Part shown: piece by piece, positions 1 through 6,077 of the stretch | Layout of the letters: every line of letters begins with the position of its first letter | Position numbering within the stretch: the stretch's first letter is position 1 | Assembly (NCBI GenBank): GCA_002410755.1 | Contig: DHOL01000028.1 | Coordinates: 10,210-20,786, forward strand | Reading direction: 5' to 3' | DNA from: Ruminococcaceae bacterium UBA5391 | GTDB lineage: Bacteria; Bacillota; Clostridia; Oscillospirales; Acutalibacteraceae | Length of the DNA stretch: 10,577 nt | Program-made: the position numbers and the translations under genes | Notes under the pieces: generated by a model | What the model was told of the DNA's origin: nothing | The model's database searches: none | Seen by the model: only the letters and a program-made list of their open reading frames with translations

Positions 1-15
1 ATATAAAAAATATAT

Positions 16-66
16 AAAAGATGCACCTCAGGCAGGCTTAAAAGGCCGCTTTCAGGTGCATCTTTT
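16..66 (-). terminator. Rho-independent terminator of the Xaa-Pro aminopeptidase gene
   Basis: A 13-bp perfect inverted repeat has arms at 16-28 and 54-66, with a GC-containing loop between them. Read on the minus strand, the stem lies 17 nt beyond the aminopeptidase stop codon and is followed by the U-rich run atatattttttatat (15-1). On the plus strand the T run lies inside the stem and no good tract follows. It therefore serves mainly the minus-strand gene, although it could also weaken transcription arriving from the left. Confidence 0.85.
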
Positions 67-83
67 TGCTGTCTCAATCAGTT

Positions 84-1874
84 TTATCTCGAAAGTGGCT
101 GCGTATGGCGGGTAAGCCAGCTAAGGGCATCTCCGGAAACAAGAGGGGAAAGCGTTTCAAAAACGTGCTTATTGTAGCCGTTCAGCCATGCAAGCTCCTC
201 GTCCGTAAGAAGTTCCGGTAGCACCGGCGACGTGTCGATTGGGAAAACCGTAATAATGTCGAACTTCAGAAAATGCCCGTATTCATTGTCACCTGCATCG
301 GCGACAATCATCAGGTTCTCCGTGCGGATGCCAAATTTTCCACCTTCATAGACACCAGGTTCGTTTGTCATTGTCATACCGGCGTGGAACACAACATGAT
401 TGGTCCAGCGCAGGTTCTGCGGTCCTTCATGGACACTGCCGAACATGCCGACACCGTGCCCGGTGCCGCAGCGGTATTCAATGCCGTGCTTCCAGAGAGG
501 CTCACGGCAAAGAATATCAATGTTTCCGCCTGTGCTTCCTTCCAGAAAGACAGCAGTTGCAAGGGCGATATGTGATTTTAAAACCCAGGTATAGCACTCT
601 TTTTCTTCCTGCGTGACTGGGCCAAGCGCATAAGTACGCGTAATATCTGTTGTGCCGTCCAGGTACTGCCCGCCGGAATCCACCAGCAGCAGGCCGCCCT
701 TTCCCAGTACCTTACAGGCTTCAGGTTTCGGTTCATAGTGCATCATGGCCGCATTTTCGCGGTAGGCGGCAATCGTTGCAAAGCTAAGGCCGCGGTTCCC
801 TTCCTGCTTTGCCCTCTCACCGCGCAGGACATCACAGACATCACATTCCGTCAGCTTTTCACCCGAATTCAGCCGCTTTTCCAACTTTGCGTAGCCATTG
901 ACAAGGGCTACACCGTCGCGGATATGCGCTGCACGGAATCCGGAAATTTCCGTCGGATTTTTAATGGCTTTGAGGTCGGTTACAAGGTCATGGCCAGTCT
1001 TTATGGCTATATTCGGATTACTTTCCAGTGCGCTGAAAATGGCATAGCTGACAGCGTCCGTGTCAACCAGAGCAACCGCCTTTTTTGAAACCGAACGCAG
1101 GAATGGGATGATCTCCTGATAGCCTCGGAGGGAGACGCCATTCTGCTGCAGCTCTTCCCCAACGGGGGCGGGAACACGGGAAAGGTCGGTAAAAAGGTAG
1201 GCGGAATCCGGAAAGACCGCCGCGTAAGCAAGTGCAAACGGGCTGTCCTCTACGTCACTTGCACGGAGGTTCAGCAGCCAGGCTACACAGTCGAGCCGGC
1301 CGATTACTTGGCAGTCTGCGCCCTGTCCTTTCAGCCCGGCACGGACTTCGGTGAGCTTCTGCCGGCAGGTTTTGCCCGCATAAGCGGCGTCGTGCAGGAA
1401 AATCTCCGTGTGCGGAATAGGCGGGCGGTTTACCCAAATACTGTCAGTCAGGTCGGCCTGCTTAATCCTGATTCCTTTTTCTGCGAAAAAGCTCTCCATT
1501 TTCCGGACATCTGCCGCGGAGAACAGGCTGCCGTCAAAGGATACTGTTTCACCGGGATGAAGTTCACCCCGCACAAACTCTGGATAAGTAGGAACACCCT
1601 TTACAGCCATGCGGTAAAGTTCAATGCCGCTGCCTTTGAGTTCCTGCTCGGCCTGAATAAAATACCGCCCATCCGTCCAGAGCCCGCTTTTTGCCGCAGT
1701 GACGGCGAGTGTGCCGGCAGACCCGGTAAAACCGGAAAAATACTGGCGTGCCTGCCAGTGGGCAGGTGAATACTCACTCAGGTGAGGATCTGCGGATGGA
1801 ATAAGATAAGCCTGAACGCCTGCTTCTTTCATTTTTTCGCGGAGAAGGGCAATCCGCTCGGCAACTTTCTGCAT
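84..1874 (-). CDS. Xaa-Pro aminopeptidase (aminopeptidase P, peptidase family M24B), three-domain form
   Basis: This 596-residue protein should remove the N-terminal residue from peptides with proline in second position, using a dinuclear metal centre (usually Mn2+). It has no signal peptide or membrane segment, so it is predicted cytoplasmic, working in peptide turnover. The layout matches the long XPNPEP1-like type: two creatinase-like N-terminal domains (about 1-135 and 150-300) and a C-terminal pita-bread catalytic domain (about 310-540), then a short tail of about 55 residues. All five metal ligands are visible: D399 (VDSGG), D410 (GTTDITRT), H473 (TGHGVG), E505 (NEPG) and E519 (RTEN). 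Their spacing resembles that of human XPNPEP1. The ATG is preceded by AAAAAGGAG (1886-1894, about 11 nt away). The gene is monocistronic between its own promoter and terminator. The family call is firm; a physiological substrate cannot be read from the sequence. Confidence 0.95.
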   Translation of the reverse strand: MQKVAERIALLREKMKEAGVQAYLIPSADPHLSEYSPAHWQARQYFSGFTGSAGTLAVTAAKSGLWTDGRYFIQAEQELKGSGIELYRMAVKGVPTYPEFVRGELHPGETVSFDGSLFSAADVRKMESFFAEKGIRIKQADLTDSIWVNRPPIPHTEIFLHDAAYAGKTCRQKLTEVRAGLKGQGADCQVIGRLDCVAWLLNLRASDVEDSPFALAYAAVFPDSAYLFTDLSRVPAPVGEELQQNGVSLRGYQEIIPFLRSVSKKAVALVDTDAVSYAIFSALESNPNIAIKTGHDLVTDLKAIKNPTEISGFRAAHIRDGVALVNGYAKLEKRLNSGEKLTECDVCDVLRGERAKQEGNRGLSFATIAAYRENAAMMHYEPKPEACKVLGKGGLLLVDSGGQYLDGTTDITRTYALGPVTQEEKECYTWVLKSHIALATAVFLEGSTGGNIDILCREPLWKHGIEYRCGTGHGVGMFGSVHEGPQNLRWTNHVVFHAGMTMTNEPGVYEGGKFGIRTENLMIVADAGDNEYGHFLKFDIITVFPIDTSPVLPELLTDEELAWLNGYNKHVFETLSPLVSGDALSWLTRHTQPLSR

Positions 1875-1900
1875 GAATCAATCGACTCCTTTTTGGTTCG

Positions 1901-1936
1901 GAACAAGCCGCAGTACCGGGTGTTACCCTGCGGTTC
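1901..1936 (-). other. Hairpin in the 5' leader of the aminopeptidase mRNA
   Basis: CCGCAG (1908-1913) pairs with CTGCGG (1928-1933). The inner GGGT/ACC can extend the stem around a small loop, and the outer GAA/TTC (1901-1903 with 1934-1936) can add to it across an asymmetric bulge. It lies between the predicted transcription start (about 1970) and the ribosome binding site. No U run follows on either strand, so it is not a terminator. A role in mRNA stability or translation is possible but unproven. Confidence 0.45.
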
Positions 1937-1976
1937 TGCTTTCATGGCCTGAAATGTTCCCAAATATCCTTTTTTC

Positions 1977-2005
1977 AGTATAGAACGCGTGGAAAAGCAT
2001 GTCAA
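1977..2005 (-). promoter_or_regulatory. Sigma-A promoter of the Xaa-Pro aminopeptidase gene
   Basis: On the minus strand a perfect -35 TTGACA (2000-2005) is separated by exactly 17 bp from a -10 TATACT (1977-1982), one base from consensus. Transcription would start near 1970 and give a leader of roughly 95 nt. Confidence 0.85.
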
Positions 2006-2010
2006 GAAAT

Positions 2011-2033
2011 GTACCATCCTTTGCAAAGGGTAC
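2011..2033. promoter_or_regulatory. Palindrome just upstream of the aminopeptidase -35 (candidate operator)
   Basis: The core CCTTTGCAAAGG (2018-2029) is a perfect 12-bp palindrome. It is flanked by GTACC on the left (2011-2015) and GGTAC on the right (2029-2033), so the dyad extends outward with a 2-nt asymmetry. It lies 5 bp upstream of the minus-strand -35 hexamer. It may bind a dimeric regulator; I do not recognise the motif. Confidence 0.4.
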
Positions 2034-2041
2034 GAGAAATA

Positions 2042-2061
2042 TTTCCTGAAACTTCAGGAAA
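2042..2061. promoter_or_regulatory. Palindrome just upstream of the L,D-transpeptidase -35 (candidate operator)
   Basis: TTTCCTGAA (2042-2050) and TTCAGGAAA (2053-2061) are perfect 9-bp inverted arms with 2 bp between them. The right arm ends 4 bp before the -35 hexamer of the rightward promoter. The position suits an activator, or a repressor reaching into the promoter. I know of no family that clearly matches this site. Confidence 0.45.
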
Positions 2062-2065
2062 ATGG

Positions 2066-2094
2066 TTGGCACAGTATATCATTTGCTTTATAAT
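2066..2094 (+). promoter_or_regulatory. Sigma-A promoter of the L,D-transpeptidase / HAD operon
   Basis: The -35 TTGGCA (2066-2071, one mismatch) is 17 bp from a perfect -10 TATAAT (2089-2094). The predicted start is near 2101, about 37 nt before the ATG. It is back to back with the aminopeptidase promoter. Confidence 0.85.
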
Positions 2095-2137
2095 ATAAAA
2101 GAAATGAATTAAAATAAAAGGGGTTATTTCGGTAATT

Positions 2138-3031
2138 ATGACGGACTGTGGGAAAAAAATACTGAAAATAAGGCAGTATTTAAAGTTTTGTAAGAAGAAA
2201 ACATTTTTAATTGTACTTGTGCTTGCCCTTTATGCGGGGGCCATCGTCTTTGCGTGTCAGCCAGCGATGGTAGGATATATTGCCGGGTCGCTTTCATATG
2301 GGCGGACGACCGCTACTACAGCTATAACGGCAAATCAGGTAAAAATATACGCAGGCAGGGGAGCTGATTATCAGGTGATTGCAACACTGCCAAAAGGCAC
2401 CGTTGTGGAGCTGAGGGAAGCACTGGAGGCAGACTCCGGCTGGGCCAACATCCGGACGACAGACGGTCTTTCCGGCTGGTGCAGCCGGAAAGACCTTGAC
2501 TTCAGCGGCATTAACCTTGCTTCATCTCCCCTTGCGCAGTTTCCGGCCCCGGCAGAATTAGTTTCTTCTGTGCCAGTTTCGTCTTCTGCGTCGTCCCAGC
2601 CTGCGGGTTCATCTCAAAAAGTTGTCCCGTCGCAGGTTACCATGGAAAAAGCCTCTTTACCGCTTGCAGTGTCTGTTTCCATTGCGGATCAGCGCGTTAC
2701 CGTGCTTGATGCGAAGCAGCGCGTTGTAAAGCAGTTTGTCTGTTCTACCGGTGCCAAAGAGAGTGAAACACCGACTGGGACATTTACTGTCAAGGACCGC
2801 GGCAAGTCCTTTTTCAGCCAAAGTGTCAACGAAGGCGGCTATTACTGGACGCAGTTTGACGGGGACTATCTTTTCCACAGCGTCCCATTTGACAAAGACC
2901 GTCATATGGAACCAGAGGAAGCTGCAAAACTTGGTACACCGGCTTCCCATGGCTGCGTCAGACTTGCCATAGAAAACGCGAAATGGATTTATGACAATAT
3001 TCCCCGCGGGACGGTAGTCAAAGTTAAGTAA
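2138..3031 (+). CDS. L,D-transpeptidase (YkuD domain) with membrane anchor and SH3b domain
   Basis: This 297-residue protein is a probable cell-wall enzyme that forms or exchanges L,D (3-3 type or protein/peptide) links on peptidoglycan stem peptides. Residues 1-21 are basic and 22-40 form one hydrophobic helix, giving an N-in anchor with the rest outside. VFAC (37-40) only loosely resembles a lipobox, so I favour a plain anchor. A bacterial SH3 (SH3b) domain spans about 60-122, a Ser/Pro/Ala-rich linker about 128-168, and the YkuD catalytic domain about 176-297. The catalytic motif is intact: H247 (LFHSVPF) and SHGCVRL with nucleophile C273, H271 and R275. The ATG has a GGGG-type site (2120-2123) 14 nt upstream, rather far, but no closer in-frame start exists. 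The HAD gene follows after 23 nt in one transcript. The fold is certain; whether it is a true crosslinker or a modifying enzyme is not resolved. Confidence 0.93.
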   Translation: MTDCGKKILKIRQYLKFCKKKTFLIVLVLALYAGAIVFACQPAMVGYIAGSLSYGRTTATTAITANQVKIYAGRGADYQVIATLPKGTVVELREALEADSGWANIRTTDGLSGWCSRKDLDFSGINLASSPLAQFPAPAELVSSVPVSSSASSQPAGSSQKVVPSQVTMEKASLPLAVSVSIADQRVTVLDAKQRVVKQFVCSTGAKESETPTGTFTVKDRGKSFFSQSVNEGGYYWTQFDGDYLFHSVPFDKDRHMEPEEAAKLGTPASHGCVRLAIENAKWIYDNIPRGTVVKVK

Positions 3032-3054
3032 CAAAAAGGAAAAGGGAGTTTTTA

Positions 3055-3696
3055 ATGCTAAACCGGACAAAAGGAATTATTTTTGATGTAGATGGGACGC
3101 TCTGGGATGTTTCTGATTTGGTTGCAGAGAGCTGGAATATTGCGCTTCGGCGTCAGCCGGATGTTTTACGCAGGGTAACTGCGGAAGAAATCCGTGGCAT
3201 GATGGGCAAGACTATGACGGAGATTTATAACCTTATTCTGCCGGGCAGGGACAAACAGTTCCAGGAACTGGTTTGCAGGGAATGTGAAGGAGCAGGAGAC
3301 AGACTTCTGCGCGAGCGCGGCGCGAACCTGTACCCGGCAGAAGAAAAGACGTTGGAAATGCTTTTTGGCACCTACCGGCTTTTTATTGTAAGCAACTGCC
3401 GGGACGGCTACATTGAACAGTTCCTCGGCTTTTCCCATTTTGGGAGGTTCTTTGAGGACTCTGAGTGCTTTGGTCGTACCGGAAAACCAAAGTGTGACAA
3501 CATCAGGCTGCTTTTGGAGAGGAACCATCTGGGAAAAGCAGTCTATGTAGGTGACACACACCTCGACTTTGAGTCTGCAAGGAGTGCAGGGGTTCCGTTC
3601 ATCCATGCGGCGTATGGATATGGGAAAGTCCCAGAAGCAAAGTATGCCGTCCAATCCTTTTCGGGACTGGCGGAAGTAGTGCCGCAGGTTCTATGA
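3055..3696 (+). CDS. HAD-superfamily hydrolase, phosphoglycolate phosphatase-like (Gph type)
   Basis: This 213-residue soluble phosphatase carries all HAD motifs: motif I DVDGT with nucleophile D11 and acid D13, motif II SN at S113-N114, motif III lysine in GKPK (144/146), and motif IV GDTHLDFESA with D167 and D171. The insert between motif I and motif II (about 16-90) is alpha-helical in character, as in the cap of the Gph/beta-phosphoglucomutase class. GGGAG (3044-3048) lies 6 nt before the ATG, a good site that supports this start. It is the second gene of the transpeptidase operon. Substrate specificity in this class cannot be read from sequence; small phosphorylated metabolites are expected. 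No clear terminator follows it before the next promoter. Confidence 0.88.
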   Translation: MLNRTKGIIFDVDGTLWDVSDLVAESWNIALRRQPDVLRRVTAEEIRGMMGKTMTEIYNLILPGRDKQFQELVCRECEGAGDRLLRERGANLYPAEEKTLEMLFGTYRLFIVSNCRDGYIEQFLGFSHFGRFFEDSECFGRTGKPKCDNIRLLLERNHLGKAVYVGDTHLDFESARSAGVPFIHAAYGYGKVPEAKYAVQSFSGLAEVVPQVL

Positions 3697-3722
3697 AAAA
3701 CAGAATCCTGCCGTACCGGTTG

Positions 3723-3766
3723 CAACCTTGTGGCTGTATTTTTACAGTTTGTTCAACCTTAGGCTG
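3723..3766. repeat. Imperfect direct repeat upstream of the zinc-ribbon membrane protein gene
   Basis: CAACCTTGTGGCTG (3723-3736) recurs as CAACCTTAGGCTG (3754-3766), an offset of 30-31 bp or about three helical turns. The second copy covers the place where the -35 of the downstream promoter would be. The first copy overlaps the palindrome GGTTGCAACC (3718-3727). It could be a tandem regulator site or chance. Confidence 0.35.
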
Positions 3767-3774
3767 AAAAGCTG

Positions 3775-3783
3775 TGGTATGAT
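3775..3783 (+). promoter_or_regulatory. Probable extended -10 promoter of the zinc-ribbon membrane protein gene
   Basis: TGGTATGAT has the extended -10 form TGn followed by TATGAT (3778-3783). No good -35 is found at 16-18 bp; the nearest resemblance, TTCAAC (3752-3757), is 20 bp away. Transcription would start near 3790. Confidence 0.45.
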
Positions 3784-3841
3784 TAAAAACAGCTTAATAT
3801 GCAGCGATTCCGTCAGTCAGTGAAAGGAGACGGTCCGATTT

Positions 3842-4291
3842 ATGGATAACTGGTTTACCCGCTTTGCCCTTTGGTGGAGCAGGCTTATGTCAGGCAGGCA
3901 CGGCACCGATCAGTTTTCCTTGGCACTGTTTGTCCTCTATTGTGTTTTGATGCTGTTTTCCAGCATTTTTGGGAACCGCTTTCTATTCCTGCTTTCCATT
4001 GCTGCACTGGCTTTCTGTATTTTCCGGATGATGTCCCGGAATCAGGAACAGCGCTGGAAAGAAAACTCCTGGTTCCTCGGCTGGTGGAATCCGTTTTGGC
4101 ACTGGATGCGCAATATCCATTCCCGTTTCCGCACGGAGCAGGACTATGCAGCCATGAAAGCACGCGATCATGATGTCTACAGATATTTCCGCTGCCCAAA
4201 ATGCAGGAACAAATTGCGTGTACCCAAAGGAAAGGGAAAAATCGTCATTACCTGTCCGGTATGCCATACGGACTTTATGCGGAGAACGTAA
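3842..4291 (+). CDS. Small membrane protein with C-terminal zinc ribbon, function unknown
   Basis: I do not recognise a named family for this 149-residue protein. Two closely spaced hydrophobic helices (about 25-43 and 46-63) form a membrane hairpin. A tryptophan- and arginine-rich segment follows (about 64-100, with a WFLGWWNPFWHWMR stretch at 77-90), which is amphipathic and likely lies on the membrane surface. The C-terminus carries CPKC (118-121) and CPVC (138-141), a four-cysteine zinc ribbon with a basic Lys/Gly loop between the pairs. Both termini are probably cytoplasmic. Such ribbons may bind protein, nucleic acid or only stabilise the fold. The ATG has AAAGGAG (3823-3829) 12 nt upstream. 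The gene stands alone, with a candidate promoter before it and a hairpin after it. Confidence 0.8.
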   Translation: MDNWFTRFALWWSRLMSGRHGTDQFSLALFVLYCVLMLFSSIFGNRFLFLLSIAALAFCIFRMMSRNQEQRWKENSWFLGWWNPFWHWMRNIHSRFRTEQDYAAMKARDHDVYRYFRCPKCRNKLRVPKGKGKIVITCPVCHTDFMRRT

Positions 4292-4309
4292 AGGGAAAAT
4301 ATAAAATAG

Positions 4310-4347
4310 AGGAAGGGGTTCCGGCTTTTTAACCGGAACCCCTTCCT
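4310..4347. terminator. Bidirectional terminator between converging genes
   Basis: A 15-bp perfect stem (4310-4324 with 4333-4347) closes an 8-nt loop. It lies 18 nt after the stop of the plus-strand zinc-ribbon gene and 26 nt after the stop of the minus-strand HAD gene. Leftward it is followed by a U-rich tract (tctattttatatttt), so it is a good terminator for the murQ operon. Rightward it is followed only by gcttcaaccctttatt, so termination in that direction may be weaker. Confidence 0.9.
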
Positions 4348-4373
4348 GCTTCAACCCTTTATTATCCTGAAAT

Positions 4374-5219
4374 TCAGCATTTGCCCAGTGCATATTTTTC
4401 AATGGCAAGGGCGGCGCCGTCCTCCGTGTTTGGAAGTGTTATTTTATCAGCAGCGTGCTTTGCTGCTTCCTCCCCGTTTCCCATTGCAATACCGATGCCA
4501 CAGTCACGGAGCATTTCAATATCGTTTGCACTGTCGCCGACTGCAAGAATCTCACTTTGCAGAACAGGGAAACCCGATTTGCTGAGATATTCGCAGAGCA
4601 TCCGGAGACCGGACGCTTTTGTTACACCGGGAGCCATAACCTCAATGCCGGTTCCAGCTTTGAGCAGTGTATATTTTCCGTAGGAAGCGAGAGTATCCCA
4701 CAGCTTCGGAAATATGGCAGGCGGGAGATAGGGAAGATTTACTTTTTCAATATGCCCGGGATTACTTTGCAGGAAAATGCAGAGGTTTCCTACTTCAGCG
4801 GCAAGCTGCCGAAGGGCAGCTGCATGGGCGGGCCGGATAGGGCCTGACATTTCGCTGCGGAACGATTGAATGTAGATTTTCCCGTCACGCCAAATTTCGG
4901 CAGGACAGCTGTCCGGAAGATTCTTTAGGAGCCAAAGCACATCTGCTTCCGCAATATATTTTGCACAAACGGGGCAGTCCTGTTTTCGGCTGTAAACGAC
5001 AGCCCCGTTTGAGGCAACCAGATAGTCAATGCCGCGGATGGATGCAATCCCTGGAGGAAGATACCGGTATGGTCTTCCGCTTGCCGGAACGACGACAATA
5101 CCGGCGGAAACAGCTGCTTTTAAGGTACACTCCATCCGTGGAGAAACAGTCTTATGGTCATTCTGAAGCGATGTACCATCAAGGTCGAGGGCAATCAGTT
5201 TAATTTGCAATTTATTCAC
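4374..5219 (-). CDS. Cof-type HAD-IIB family sugar-phosphate phosphatase
   Basis: This 281-residue soluble HAD phosphatase has the Cof/YidA architecture with a type IIB cap inserted between motifs II and III (about 85-190). Visible catalytic parts are LDLDGT (D12, D14), ASGRPY with S47, the motif III lysine K201, and GDSANDIEM (D229, D233). Family members usually dephosphorylate sugar phosphates and related metabolites. It is the third gene of the murQ operon, 12 nt after the regulator, so a phosphorylated amino sugar is a plausible substrate; that is inference. The start is a GTG whose AGGA (5223-5226) lies only 3 nt away. A TTG three codons further in would have a 12-nt spacing and is a possible alternative. 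Translation is probably coupled to the upstream gene. Confidence 0.88.
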   Translation of the reverse strand: MNKLQIKLIALDLDGTSLQNDHKTVSPRMECTLKAAVSAGIVVVPASGRPYRYLPPGIASIRGIDYLVASNGAVVYSRKQDCPVCAKYIAEADVLWLLKNLPDSCPAEIWRDGKIYIQSFRSEMSGPIRPAHAAALRQLAAEVGNLCIFLQSNPGHIEKVNLPYLPPAIFPKLWDTLASYGKYTLLKAGTGIEVMAPGVTKASGLRMLCEYLSKSGFPVLQSEILAVGDSANDIEMLRDCGIGIAMGNGEEAAKHAADKITLPNTEDGAALAIEKYALGKC

Positions 5220-5231
5220 GAATCCTGTGAT

Positions 5232-6077
5232 TTATTTTATTCGGCTCATTCGGCGGATAATTTCCCGTGTCTTTATGAGGTCATCCTTTGTACTATTGAT
5301 GTCGTTCTTGGCCATGCCCATGTAAAGCAGGTCGGTGACGATCAGGGAAGCGTTACGGGAAGCGATTGCACCAAGGCGCAGCTCATGCTCCGTTGTAGGA
5401 ATATAAAGTGGAATGTCAATCTGCTTCAGCAGTGGGCTTTTTTGAAACTGCGTAATGGCAATCGTGGGCACCCCCTTTTCTTTTGCGTATTTCATCCCGA
5501 TGACGACTTCACGCGTTTTGCCGCTATAACTGACGGCAAGCGCAGCGTCTTTTCCCGTCATATGAGCAGCAGCGGCAAGCTGGTCGTGAAAATCGCTGCG
5601 GTAAAAAGCACGGTGGTTAATGCGCGTCAGCTTTTCACGGAAATCCATGCAGACGATGCCAGATCCGCTGACACCGAAGAGATAAACAGTCCGGCACTTT
5701 AAGAGCGCATTGACTGCTTTCTCCAAATTTTCAACATTCAGCAGCCGGTAAACCTGATCCTGAAGGGAAGAATTCAGCCTTTCCGCCTTTTTTACAACAA
5801 CAGACATGGAATCATTTTCCTGGATGACGTCGTCAAAGCTCTTAATCTCGTCGGTGCTGTCGTGGGCAAGATCAACCTTTAGGGCCGTAAAACCTTTATA
5901 GCCGAGCTTATGGGAAAAGCGAATGACTGCCGCCGCGGACACGCCGGCTTTTTCTCCAAGGTTCTGCGCCGAGCTCAGTGTTGTTTCATTTGGGTAGGCC
6001 AAAATATAGCGGGCAATCTTTTTTTCAGCTTCCGTGTCAGACGAGAGCCCCTCGCGGATTTTAAATACACAGCTCAT
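5232..6077 (-). CDS. murR: MurR/RpiR family transcriptional regulator (HTH plus SIS domain)
   Basis: This 281-residue regulator has an N-terminal HTH_6 domain (about 1-75, recognition helix near VSAAAVIRFSHKLGYKGF) and a C-terminal SIS sugar-isomerase-fold domain (about 125-250) with the phosphosugar-binding segment FGVSGSG (134-140) and SYSGKTREV (183-191). RpiR proteins bind promoter dyads and respond to a phosphosugar; MurNAc-6-phosphate is the known effector of E. coli MurR. Its ATG overlaps the murQ stop in the sequence ATGA, so it is translationally coupled to murQ. It likely controls both its own operon and the divergent PTS operon through sites in 7025-7456. The name murR rests on the neighbourhood; specificity for a related sugar phosphate is not excluded. 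Its stop codon is in frame with the next gene. Confidence 0.88.
   Translation of the reverse strand: MSCVFKIREGLSSDTEAEKKIARYILAYPNETTLSSAQNLGEKAGVSAAAVIRFSHKLGYKGFTALKVDLAHDSTDEIKSFDDVIQENDSMSVVVKKAERLNSSLQDQVYRLLNVENLEKAVNALLKCRTVYLFGVSGSGIVCMDFREKLTRINHRAFYRSDFHDQLAAAAHMTGKDAALAVSYSGKTREVVIGMKYAKEKGVPTIAITQFQKSPLLKQIDIPLYIPTTEHELRLGAIASRNASLIVTDLLYMGMAKNDINSTKDDLIKTREIIRRMSRIK

Noticed and set aside
37..86. Part of another gene or a mobile-element end at the left edge
   Set aside because: The repeat is fully explained as a terminator; no transposase, target duplication or terminal repeat is seen.
1908..1933. T-box riboswitch before the aminopeptidase gene (GGTACTGCGG resembles part of the T-box consensus)
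   Set aside because: The leader is only about 95 nt, has no Stem I or specifier loop, and no terminator/antiterminator pair; the resemblance is partial.
3734..3747. Terminator after the Gph-like HAD gene (CTGTA-tttt-TACAG)
   Set aside because: The stem is 5 bp, AT-rich and lacks a following U run.
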